A stretch of 35,086 nt of DNA from JAYZDP01 sp036337765. GTDB lineage: Bacteria; Acidobacteriota; Thermoanaerobaculia; Multivoradales; Multivoraceae. The notes beneath the pieces were generated by a model. The model was given only the letters and a program-made list of their open reading frames with translations. It did not search any database and was not told the DNA's origin. This document shows, piece after piece, positions 16,741 through 24,016 of this stretch; positions within the stretch are counted from its first letter, which is position 1; each line of letters starts with the position of its first letter. The stretch is from positions 1-35,086 of the forward strand of contig JAYZDP010000042.1 in the NCBI GenBank assembly GCA_036337765.1. The letters run 5' to 3'. Made by a program: the position numbers and the translations under genes.

Positions 16741-16783
16741 GCGGGCGGCCTACTGCCCTGCAGGCTCCAATCCCGCCGCCCGC
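16741..16783. terminator. Candidate bidirectional terminator hairpin
   Basis: A perfect 9-bp GC-rich inverted repeat, GCGGGCGGC at 16741-16749 and GCCGCCCGC at 16775-16783, brackets the end of the convergent Cys-cluster gene immediately after the lipoprotein stop. The loop is 25 bases and no T run follows, so it is at best a weak intrinsic terminator. Confidence 0.3.
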
Positions 16784-17295
16784 ATCAGCTCTCCTACTTG
16801 CCGGAGCAGGGTCTGGACCTCCGCGCGGTGTGGACCGAAGTCGAGGCCGGTGAGCTCGGCCGCAGTACCTTGGCTGAGGACCACGAGCTCGTCGCGCTTG
16901 TGTTGCAGTTCCGGGTGCAGCTCGGCCGCCGCTTCCAGACCGAGTGCCGAGCTGAGCAGCCCCAGCTGTTCGTGGATTCTCTCCATAACCTTGAAGGTCG
17001 CGAACATGCTCTCGGCGATCTCTGGCTCGCGGCGCCGGTCGCGGCCGCCGAACGTAACCTGGGTTACCTTCTGCCCGGCGCCGTGGCAGTCGTAGGCCTC
17101 ACATCCCCGGAAGCCCTCCTCTGCGAGCCGGTCGTGGATCGTGCAGCGGAACTCGGTATCGAGGTACGGACAGGGCACGCCGGGCCCCTTGTCGATCGCG
17201 AAGTCCTCGCCGGCGAAGAACGGCGGCGCGACGCAGCACAGGCTACAGCAGCGCTCGCAGTCGGGAGTTGTCTCCGACGGCTCGGGCAAGATCAC
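16750..17295 (-). CDS. Cysteine-cluster putative metal-binding protein
   Basis: 181 residues from a GTG at 17295 that overlaps the stop of the GMC oxidoreductase as GTGA; the longer open frame upstream is antisense-like text inside that gene. The first 70 residues hold nine cysteines (13, 16, 17, 20, 21, 42, 51, 65, 70), starting CERCCSLCCVAPPF and continuing with PCPYLDTEFRCTIHDRL and FRGCEAYDCHGAGQ. This resembles, from memory, the Cys-rich head found on some actinobacterial pentapeptide-repeat proteins and the YkgJ-like clusters that bind Zn or Fe-S. The C-terminal half is a predicted helical region without pentapeptide repeats. Tight coupling to the oxidoreductase suggests a maturation or partner role, which is inference. 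Confidence 0.75.
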   Translation of the reverse strand: MILPEPSETTPDCERCCSLCCVAPPFFAGEDFAIDKGPGVPCPYLDTEFRCTIHDRLAEEGFRGCEAYDCHGAGQKVTQVTFGGRDRRREPEIAESMFATFKVMERIHEQLGLLSSALGLEAAAELHPELQHKRDELVVLSQGTAAELTGLDFGPHRAEVQTLLRQVGELMRAAGLEPAGQ

Positions 17296-18995
17296 CCTGC
17301 GATCGCCGACCAGCTCTCGGCCAGGCGATCGGCCGTTCGCCAAGCCAGGGCCTGCGCGGTCAGAGTTGGGTTGTGCGCGCCGCTGGTGCCCATGACCGAA
17401 GCTCCCAGCACGCCGAGATTGGGGACCTCGTGCGAAAACCCCCAGCGGTCGACGACGTTGGTTTCGGGGTTGTCGCCCATTCGGGTGCCGCCATAAGCGT
17501 GGGTCGAGACCGGCATGGCGTTGGGCTCGCCACCCTTTTGCACCTCTACGGCACCGGCGGCCCGGTACCACTCGACCATCCGGTCCTGCACGAAATCGGA
17601 GATCGCCTTCTCGTTGTCCTTGAACTGTGCGGTGACGCGAATCACCGGTAGACCGTAGGGGTCGCGCGAGGTCGGGTCGAGATCGAGGCGGTTCGACTCG
17701 TAGGGCAGAGTGGTGCGTTGAATGTAGGTGTAGTGGAAGCGGTCGGCGTTGTTTTTGACGTAGGCCTTCCACGCCGAGCCCCAGGACGGCACGCGGCCGA
17801 AGGTCGACATGTTGGCTGCCTGAATCGGCTTGCGGTCCGACATCACCCACAGGTTGCCGCCGCCGACGAAGTCGAGCCCGCCGTGGTCGAAGTTGTCGTC
17901 GGCCCAGTCGTCGATCGCCACACCCTGCGCCGGTAGGCCGTACCAGGCGTGCATGTCGAACGGGAAGAGCGCCGAGACCGGGGCGTGCTGGTGGTGACTG
18001 AGGTAGTGGCGGCCGACCTGCGAGTGGTTGTTGGCGAGGCCGTTGGGAAACAGACGCGACTTCGAGAGCAGCAGAAGCCGCACGTTCTCGTAGGTATAGC
18101 TCGCCAGTAGCACCGACTTGGCTGGCTGGAAGTACTCTTCGCCGTCCTGAATGAACCGTACGCCGGAGGCGCGACCCTCGCCGCCGACCTCGATCGCGGT
18201 CGCTACCGCACGGGTGATGATCTCGAGATTGCCGGTCTGCTCGGCACGCGGGATGGTGGTGACCGCGGTCGAGTTCTTGGCGTCGACGTGGCAGCCGCCG
18301 CGGTCGCAGAAGCCGTGGTACCGGCAGCCGGAGCGGCCCTGGTAGGGCTCGGAGTTGATGGCCGCCGGTCCTGGGAAGGGATTCCAGCCGAGCCCGCGCG
18401 CCGCGTCGGCCATGTGCTCGAGAAAGCCGTTCCAGCGCAGTGCCTTCATCGGGTAGTCACGCTTGCGCGGCCCCTCGAAACGGTTGCCAGTCGGATGGAT
18501 CGAGCCAGCGACGTTCCCAGCCTGCCCAGAGATGCCGACCTCCCACTCGACCTTGTCGTACCAGGGCTCGAGCTCGTCGTAGCCGAACGGCCAGTCCTCG
18601 ACGGTCGACCCGTCTGGGATGCGCCTAGCGCCATAGCGGCGGGTGGTCTCAGAGACCGTCTTGAAGTCCCAGGGATTCAGCCTCCAGCTCTGCGCCCAGT
18701 AGTGCAGCGACGTGCCGCCGACGCCGTTCATCATCGGGTGGGTCGAGCCGCGGCTCGTTGGGTGTCGCGACGTGGCGCGCACGGTCGGGATCTCGCGGTT
18801 TGCCTTCTGTGACGCGAAGGGCCATGCCCGCACGTTGTTACGGATCTCGTCGGGCGAGAAGTCTCGGGCGGTCAGCCGTGTGCCGGCTTCCAGCCCGACC
18901 ACCTGCAGGCCGGCCTCCGCCAAGGGCAGCACCGCCACCCCACCGGCGGCACCGAGCCCTACGACCGCCACGTCCTTCTCAGGGAGCCTACGCAT
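17292..18995 (-). CDS. GMC-family FAD oxidoreductase (gluconate 2-dehydrogenase large-subunit-like)
   Basis: 567 residues. ATG at 18995 puts the Rossmann FAD motif VVGLGAAGGVAVLPLAEAG at residues 11-29, as expected. Further family marks are VGGTSLHYWAQ, the Cys-rich CRYHGFCDRGGCHVDAKN, and the C-terminal THAYGGTRMG with GTSGAHNPTLTAQALAWRTA, carrying the catalytic His/Asn region. Enzymes of this kind oxidise sugar acids, sugars or alcohols and pass electrons to a cytochrome. The gene overlaps the end of the subunit-3 gene by eight bases, matching the usual operon order, but no cytochrome c subunit gene is adjacent. The protein has no signal of its own and may be exported with the Tat-tagged small subunit. 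Confidence 0.92.
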   Translation of the reverse strand: MRRLPEKDVAVVGLGAAGGVAVLPLAEAGLQVVGLEAGTRLTARDFSPDEIRNNVRAWPFASQKANREIPTVRATSRHPTSRGSTHPMMNGVGGTSLHYWAQSWRLNPWDFKTVSETTRRYGARRIPDGSTVEDWPFGYDELEPWYDKVEWEVGISGQAGNVAGSIHPTGNRFEGPRKRDYPMKALRWNGFLEHMADAARGLGWNPFPGPAAINSEPYQGRSGCRYHGFCDRGGCHVDAKNSTAVTTIPRAEQTGNLEIITRAVATAIEVGGEGRASGVRFIQDGEEYFQPAKSVLLASYTYENVRLLLLSKSRLFPNGLANNHSQVGRHYLSHHQHAPVSALFPFDMHAWYGLPAQGVAIDDWADDNFDHGGLDFVGGGNLWVMSDRKPIQAANMSTFGRVPSWGSAWKAYVKNNADRFHYTYIQRTTLPYESNRLDLDPTSRDPYGLPVIRVTAQFKDNEKAISDFVQDRMVEWYRAAGAVEVQKGGEPNAMPVSTHAYGGTRMGDNPETNVVDRWGFSHEVPNLGVLGASVMGTSGAHNPTLTAQALAWRTADRLAESWSAIAG

Positions 18996-19668
18996 CTTCC
19001 GCGTCCTCGGAGCGCACGAAGCTGTCCCAGTCGTATGCCGACTGGTACTCGGCTTCGAGCTCACCAGCTTCTAGGCGGCGTTGATCGACAGTCGTGACCG
19101 ACACGCGCGGGCCCGGGTAACCCAGCAGCTTCCAGCCGATGAAGTCCCGGTTGCCACCGTAGTAGGGATCGCCGAACGTGCCGTGCAGGACGTGTGCACG
19201 CAGCATGCTGAACAACGCCGCCGAGCTACCGAGAAAGCCGACCCGTGCACCGGAGGCGCCGCCGGTCTGCATGTCGAGTAGGGCAGAGATCTGGTCGGTG
19301 TGTTCGAGATCGACGAATCGTGCGTTGCGGGTCACCCGGCAGTAGCGATCGAAGGCTGCGAGTCCCGAATGGTAGTCGTCTCGCGACCCGGACTGCGCTC
19401 CACCCAGCGAGCGGTCGATGTAGTGCACTGCTCCGGCATCCAGCGCACCGGGGCCGTTGTCGTCGGCGGGTATCAGGTGGTCGGCGATCGCCTCCAGAAG
19501 CTCCGCCTCCTCGGCGGTGAGGTGTTCGTATGTGGCGGCTCGTGCGGACGCGGTGCCAGGCTCCTGTGCCGCAGATCCTGTCTGGCCGACAGCTGCGGCT
19601 GCTCCGGCCACGGATGCGGTACGCAGGAGGTCGCGTCGGGAGATGCCTTTGGGTCTCTGCTCAGCCAA
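18988..19668 (-). CDS. Gluconate 2-dehydrogenase subunit 3-like Tat-exported small subunit
   Basis: 226 residues. A twin-arginine signal opens the protein (ISRRDLLRTASVAGAAAAVG), followed by the subunit-3 core: LTAEEAELLEAIADHLIPAD near the start, ALDAGAVHYIDRSL, and FGDPYYGGNRDFIGWKLLGY near the end, which is the family hallmark. These subunits escort the FAD subunit through the Tat system and dock the complex at the membrane. The start is a TTG with a good AGGAG upstream. It sits 15 bases after the PEBP-like gene and overlaps the start of the GMC gene, so the three are probably one transcript. Confidence 0.9.
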   Translation of the reverse strand: MAEQRPKGISRRDLLRTASVAGAAAAVGQTGSAAQEPGTASARAATYEHLTAEEAELLEAIADHLIPADDNGPGALDAGAVHYIDRSLGGAQSGSRDDYHSGLAAFDRYCRVTRNARFVDLEHTDQISALLDMQTGGASGARVGFLGSSAALFSMLRAHVLHGTFGDPYYGGNRDFIGWKLLGYPGPRVSVTTVDQRRLEAGELEAEYQSAYDWDSFVRSEDAEDA

Positions 19669-19683
19669 TGCAGCTCTCCTCGC

Positions 19684-20235
19684 TCAGTAGCGCTCGTAGG
19701 TCGGCACGATCTCGCCCTGTCCGAGGATGTGCCCATCCATCGCCTCGAGCAGCTCCTCGCGATCGAGCCCAGGCCCGAGACCGAGCTTCTGGTCGAGTGC
19801 GTAGACGGTGAAGTGGTAGATGTGCGCCTTTCCCGGCGGAGGCGCCGGCCCGCGGTAGAGCGAGATGCCCCAGCCGTTGTGCCCCTGGATGGCACCTTCG
19901 AGTCCTGCTGGCATCGGCACACTCGGCTCGATCGGCAGCCCCGCGGGCAGACCCACAGAGTTGCCAGGGATGCCGTAGAGGATCCAGTGCACCCAGGGCG
20001 GCGGGTTGCCGGCGCCGAAGTCGGCGCACACCACGGCGAGCTCCTTAGTGCCTTCGGGTAGATCCTCCCACGTCAACGGTGGAGACAGGTTGCGGCCGTC
20101 GGGGGTGTACTCGCGCGGCACCGTCTCGCCGGTCCGAAGCGCCGGGCTCTCGACGACGATGGTCGAGGCCCCGGCGATTGCCGTCGACGCGACTGCGACC
20201 GCCAGCACGGAGATTCGGAAGGCGTGGGTCACCAT
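19684..20235 (-). CDS. YbhB/YbcL-type PEBP (Raf kinase inhibitor-like) exported protein
   Basis: 183 residues from ATG at 20235; a GTG two codons earlier is also possible. A signal peptide (FRISVLAVAVASTAIAGAS) precedes the PEBP fold. Conserved regions are YTPDGRNLSPPLTWEDLP, the WVHWILYGIP strand of CR1, and the CR2-like YRGPAPPPGKAHIYHFTVYA. The bacterial members bind small anionic ligands, but their biological role is mostly unknown. This one is periplasmic or secreted. It leads the minus-strand run with the GMC oxidoreductase subunits and is divergent from the thiolase-like gene over a 74-base gap. Confidence 0.9.
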   Translation of the reverse strand: MVTHAFRISVLAVAVASTAIAGASTIVVESPALRTGETVPREYTPDGRNLSPPLTWEDLPEGTKELAVVCADFGAGNPPPWVHWILYGIPGNSVGLPAGLPIEPSVPMPAGLEGAIQGHNGWGISLYRGPAPPPGKAHIYHFTVYALDQKLGLGPGLDREELLEAMDGHILGQGEIVPTYERY

Positions 20236-20309
20236 CGACACCGTATCGCGACTCTCGCGTGATTGTAGAATCCCGGCCCGCCCGCGAGAGAGCACGTGAG
20301 GATGAACCC

Positions 20310-21854
20310 ATGAGCCAGCCGATCCCCGTTCTCGTCGGACTGTCGCAGATTCTGCAGCGCACTAACGATCCCGCCGAGGCGAAGGAGCCGCTCGAGCTGA
20401 TGATCGAGGCGGTGCGCGGCGCCGCCGAAGACGCAGGAGCGCCGGCTCTGCTCGATCGCGCCAGCTCGATCCGCGTGGTCAAAGGCGTGTGGGGCTACAA
20501 GAATCCGGCCCTCGCGGTGGCCGAGGTGGTGGGTGCGCCGCGCGGCGTCGAGACCGCGGTGTCCGTGCTCGGTGGCAACCACGTCCAGATGATGGTGAAT
20601 CTCAGCGCGCTGGACATCCAGTCGGGTGGGCGCGACGTGGTGGTCCTCACCGGTGGCGAGTGCGGGCGGACCCTGGGCAAGGCACCGAAGGCTGGGGTCG
20701 AGCTCGACTGGCTGGAGGCAAGAGGCGGCGATCCAACCCCGGCCCCCGACGTCGAGTACGGCAACGCCAAGTGGACTCGCCACGAGGCAGAGATGGCCCG
20801 TGGCCTGCAACGCGCCGTCCAGTACTACTCGCTGTTCGAGAACGCACTGCGCCACGCGGCCGGCGAGTCGATCGACGAGCACCTCGCCCGCATCTCCAGG
20901 TTGTGGGCAGGCTTCAACACGGTGGCCCAGGGCAACCCGAGCGCCTGGATCCGAAACGAGGTGACGGCGGAGGAGATCCGCACTGTGTCGCCGTCGAACC
21001 GGCCGATCACATTCCCCTATCCGAAGCTCATGAACGCCAACATGCGCGTCGATATGGGGGCTGCGCTCATCCTCTGTACCCTCGACACTGCGCGCTCACT
21101 GGGGATCGCCGAGGCGAAGATGGTCTTTCCACTGGCCGGCACCGACGCGAGCGACCACTACTTCGTCTCGGAGCGCGACAACCTCCACTCGTCTCCGGCG
21201 ATCCGAATCGCCGGCGCGCGGGCTCTCGAGCTCGCGGGTACGCAGCTCGACGACCTCGCCCACGTCGACCTCTACAGCTGCTTCCCGAGTGCGGTTCAGG
21301 TCTCGGCGAACGAACTCGGCCTGTCGCACGATCGGCCGCTCTCGGTCACCGGGGGACTGACCTTCGGCGGCGGGCCGTTGAACAACTACGTCATGCACTC
21401 GATCGCCCGAACCGCGGAGCTTCTGCGCAACCAGCGGGGCGAGCGGGCGCTGGTGACCGCCAACGGCGGCATGCTCACCAAGCACTCGTTCGGCGTCTAC
21501 GGTACCGAGCCCCCAGCGGGGGGGTTCAGCCACGAGAACCTGCAGGAGCGCGTGGCGCGCGAGCCTAAGAGGGAGGCCGTCGCCGAGCACGCGGGCGGGG
21601 CCGAGATCGAGTCGTACACCGTCATGTTCGGGTCGAAGATCGCAAAGCCCACGACGTCGTATACGTCGATCTACGGCAAGAGCGTCGACACCGGCACCGA
21701 GCCCACCGTCGCACATCTCGCCTGCCGGCTATCAGACGGCCGGCGGACCTGGGCGAACCTCGAGGATGCGGAAGTCCTGGATGCGATGTGCCGCGAGGAG
21801 TTCTGTGGCAGGCCGGTGAAGATTGACGGGCACGGCGCGGCGGTCATGGCCTGA
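20310..21854 (+). CDS. Thiolase-like protein with extra C-terminal domain (TLP/SCP-x-like)
   Basis: 514 residues from ATG at 20310 with GTGAGGA upstream. The N-terminal half is a thiolase fold but the nucleophilic Cys position appears replaced: the segment reads VLGGNHVQMMVN (GGN at 88-90) where active thiolases have a Cys. The C-terminal half keeps VDLYSCFPSAVQ and GGLTFGGGPLNNYVMHSIA. A further ~100-residue domain ends the protein and resembles the C-terminal domain of mycobacterial thiolase-like protein type 1. Those proteins lack normal thiolase activity, so a degradative thiolase role should not be assumed. The gene starts a plus-strand group with DinB-like and ApaG genes. Confidence 0.87.
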   Translation: MSQPIPVLVGLSQILQRTNDPAEAKEPLELMIEAVRGAAEDAGAPALLDRASSIRVVKGVWGYKNPALAVAEVVGAPRGVETAVSVLGGNHVQMMVNLSALDIQSGGRDVVVLTGGECGRTLGKAPKAGVELDWLEARGGDPTPAPDVEYGNAKWTRHEAEMARGLQRAVQYYSLFENALRHAAGESIDEHLARISRLWAGFNTVAQGNPSAWIRNEVTAEEIRTVSPSNRPITFPYPKLMNANMRVDMGAALILCTLDTARSLGIAEAKMVFPLAGTDASDHYFVSERDNLHSSPAIRIAGARALELAGTQLDDLAHVDLYSCFPSAVQVSANELGLSHDRPLSVTGGLTFGGGPLNNYVMHSIARTAELLRNQRGERALVTANGGMLTKHSFGVYGTEPPAGGFSHENLQERVAREPKREAVAEHAGGAEIESYTVMFGSKIAKPTTSYTSIYGKSVDTGTEPTVAHLACRLSDGRRTWANLEDAEVLDAMCREEFCGRPVKIDGHGAAVMA

Positions 21855-21922
21855 GAGGAGGTGAACCACGGGATTCGTGCGTTCGTGAGAGAGTTCGGCG
21901 TCGGTCAACCAGGAGAACTCCG

Positions 21923-22465
21923 ATGCTCGCCCGCACGCTTTCGACTCTCACCGCCTTGGCACTTTCGTCTTCGGTCGTTCACGGAGCCAGCCTGGCCGAG
22001 GACTTGCGCAAGAACTGGGCGCAGCAGAAGGGCCTGCTGCAGATGACGGCTGCGGCGATGCCGGAGGAGTCCTTCTCCTCCAAGCCGACACCGGAGCAGC
22101 GCAGCTTCGGGGAGCAGATTCTTCACGTCGCGGGCGCCAACAGCTTCCTCATGCGGTTCACGGGCACCGATGTTGAGTTGGCGGAGGTCGACCTGTCGAA
22201 CCTCTCGACCTTCGGCATCGAGGCCTCCACCAAGGAAGAGATCCTCGCCGCACTGGAGCGCTCGTTCGAGATCGGCGGCTCTGCCCTGGCTGGATTCGAC
22301 GACGAGGCGATGCTCGAAGAGGTGCAAGGGCCCCCGTGGGTCGGCACGGTGACGCGCGCGGGGATGGTGAACTTCATCCTCGGCCACAATATGGACATCT
22401 ACGGCCAGATGGCGGTGTACCTGCGCCTCGAGGGCGTCGTTCCACCTGCCAGCCGCGGCCGCTGA
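21923..22465 (+). CDS. DinB-like four-helix protein with signal peptide
   Basis: 180 residues with a signal peptide (MLARTLSTLTALALSSSVVH, cleavage near HGA). The mature part is a DinB/YfiT-like helical bundle: His68 in EQILHVAGANSF and His155 in FILGHNMDIYGQ align with two of the three metal ligands, while the third position (just before YGQ) is Ile159 rather than His. The C-terminal GVVPPAS is typical of exported DinB proteins. Metal binding may therefore be altered. AGGAGAACT lies about 5 bases before the ATG. Function is unknown; DinB-type folds serve in thiol-dependent transferases and damage-induced proteins. Confidence 0.82.
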   Translation: MLARTLSTLTALALSSSVVHGASLAEDLRKNWAQQKGLLQMTAAAMPEESFSSKPTPEQRSFGEQILHVAGANSFLMRFTGTDVELAEVDLSNLSTFGIEASTKEEILAALERSFEIGGSALAGFDDEAMLEEVQGPPWVGTVTRAGMVNFILGHNMDIYGQMAVYLRLEGVVPPASRGR

Positions 22466-22489
22466 TCCAAGCGCGGATTCGACGGCTCC

Positions 22490-22882
22490 ATGAGCTTCTC
22501 TTCCGAGGCGGTGACTCGCCAGATCCGCGTTCACGTGGAGCCGTACTTCGATCCCGGCCGATCCGAGCCTGCCGCTCAGAAGTGGTTCTTCCTGTACACG
22601 ATCACGATCGAGAACCAGGGCGAGATCTCGGTGCAGCTATTGTCGCGGCACTGGATCATCACCGACGGCAACGGGCACATCGAAGAGGTAAAGGGCCCCG
22701 GAGTCGTTGGTGAGCAGCCCATTCTCGTCCCCGGTGAGTCATACGAGTACACCTCGGGCTGCCCCCTGACCACGGACGTCGGTCTGATGGAGGGCACGTA
22801 CGAGATGGCGACTCCCGACGGCGACCTTTTCGACGTCGAGATCGCCCCGTTCACACTCAGCGCCAACGAAGTCGTCAATTGA
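22490..22882 (+). CDS. apaG: ApaG-family protein
   Basis: 130 residues, the full normal length of ApaG. The fibronectin-III-like fold is recognisable from VEPYFDPGRSEPAAQKWFFL, YTITIENQGEISVQLLSRHW, the HIEEVKGPGVVGEQP glycine motif and YTSGCPLTTDVGLMEGTYEM. ApaG is implicated in Co2+/Mg2+ resistance and related to F-box-associated domains, but its biochemical role is unsettled. It starts 24 bases after the DinB-like gene and ends inside the left arm of a strong hairpin, so it is the last gene of this unit. Confidence 0.95.
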   Translation: MSFSSEAVTRQIRVHVEPYFDPGRSEPAAQKWFFLYTITIENQGEISVQLLSRHWIITDGNGHIEEVKGPGVVGEQPILVPGESYEYTSGCPLTTDVGLMEGTYEMATPDGDLFDVEIAPFTLSANEVVN

Positions 22883-22914
22883 AGGTGTGCTAGCAAGTGG
22901 CACACCTTCAATTG
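22876..22914. terminator. Perfect 15-bp hairpin spanning the apaG stop codon
   Basis: CAATTGAAGGTGTGC (22876-22890) is followed by a 9-base loop (TAGCAAGTG) and the exact reverse complement GCACACCTTCAATTG (22900-22914). The left arm contains the last codons and TGA of apaG. No T tract follows on the plus strand, so it is either a bidirectional terminator of a less usual kind or an mRNA-stabilising hairpin between the convergent apaG and TIGR03084-like genes. Confidence 0.65.
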
Positions 22915-22947
22915 TCATGCCTTTGGCGCCGCAGACGGCGGGTGTTC

Positions 22948-22967
22948 GCCGGCAGCGGACTGCCGGC
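22948..22967. repeat. Second perfect hairpin in the same intergenic gap
   Basis: GCCGGCAG (22948-22955), a 4-base loop CGGA, and CTGCCGGC (22960-22967) form a perfect 8-bp GC-rich stem 33 bases beyond the apaG hairpin. Together they suggest that this 170-base convergent gap is a transcription-stop zone or a REP-like element. No other copy was noticed in the window. Confidence 0.55.
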
Positions 22968-23052
22968 TCACCGTGCTCACAGGGCTTGTCGCTCTCGATC
23001 GCAGGCTAGTGCGAGGTGAGCGGGTTGATCCAGCGGATCTCGGGGCAGGCGT

Positions 23053-23856
23053 TTACGCTTTGCGACGCGCCCCGGGTGGGGGTGGTGTCTCGGGCGCGCC
23101 GGCGAAGCACTGCGCCATGCTCATCCACTCGGTGGCGACCGGGCCGGTGACCTCGAGTGACGTGTCGGCGATGTTGCGTGCCTGGGTGACGACCTGGGCG
23201 AACTCGACGGCCCTGCCCTCGATGCGGTTGCTCGCTTCGGCCTCGTTCCAGGTCCAGATCTCGCCCGATGGCGCCGTCAGTCGAACGCAGGGAACGACAT
23301 CCGGCACCTCCATCTGCCGCACCGCGTAGGTCCAGCCGAAGGTGTTGAGGCCCAGAAACACGATGTTCTTGATCCGATCAGCTTCCTGGCGCTCGGAGCC
23401 GAGCAAGTCGAAGACCTCGTGGGCGTGGGCCCAGGTCTCCATCTGGCGAGCGGTGATCGAGCTACGGACGCTCATCGACGGGCCGAACCACTGCACACGC
23501 ATCTTCGGGTCGATGCCCTCGAGCCGATCGCACATCTGCGGGTAGTACTCGAGCCATGTCTCGAAGGCGGCCCGGTTGCGCTTGCCCTCGAGCCAGTCGT
23601 CGGTGACCTGGCGCAGGTTGAGGCCGCGGCCGCGGCCGGCAGCCATGGTCTCCTTGAAGCCGTCGAAGGCCGCCTGATCGTGAATCGAGGCGTCGGCGGC
23701 GTAGTTGAAGATGTGCAGGTGGGCCACGACGTCGTGCACCGTCCATGCCTTGAAGAGGGTCTCGCGCTCGAAGTCGGCGTCGTCTAGCGGATCCAGAATC
23801 TCCGCCACCGCATCGCACTCGGCTCTGAAATCGTCGGCCTGCTGAAAGCTACTCAC
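23053..23856 (-). CDS. TIGR03084-like (mycothiol-dependent isomerase-like) metal-binding protein
   Basis: 267 residues from GTG at 23856, which has GGGAGG 9 bases upstream; a TTG further up would place the ribosome binding site inside the gene. The N-terminal DinB/MDMPI-like bundle includes FKAWTVHDVVAHLHIF and ARQMETWAHAHEVFDLLG, whose His residues form the expected metal site. The C-terminal region (VRLTAPSGEIWTWN) is the family's extra domain. Members are common in actinobacteria and in acyl-CoA-degrading bacteria; their reaction is not established. The gene is isolated between two longer gaps and converges on apaG. Confidence 0.85.
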   Translation of the reverse strand: MSSFQQADDFRAECDAVAEILDPLDDADFERETLFKAWTVHDVVAHLHIFNYAADASIHDQAAFDGFKETMAAGRGRGLNLRQVTDDWLEGKRNRAAFETWLEYYPQMCDRLEGIDPKMRVQWFGPSMSVRSSITARQMETWAHAHEVFDLLGSERQEADRIKNIVFLGLNTFGWTYAVRQMEVPDVVPCVRLTAPSGEIWTWNEAEASNRIEGRAVEFAQVVTQARNIADTSLEVTGPVATEWMSMAQCFAGAPETPPPPGARRKA

Positions 23857-24016
23857 TCGAGTCCGCCTCCCTTTTCGCAAGCGCTGAGGCTAGCAGCTCG
23901 GCTCCCAGCCTGCGCGGCGAGCGCCCCCCGGAGGGACAGCAAAGTAGTGGAAGCCGTGGTATGACGACGGCTCATCCGCGCGACCCAGGTGCGGTAACCG
24001 ACTACCGCGGCTCCCG

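Noticed and set aside
16741..16783. Strong intrinsic terminator after the lipoprotein gene
   Set aside because: The 9-bp stem is real, but the loop is long and no T run follows, so it is listed only as a weak candidate.
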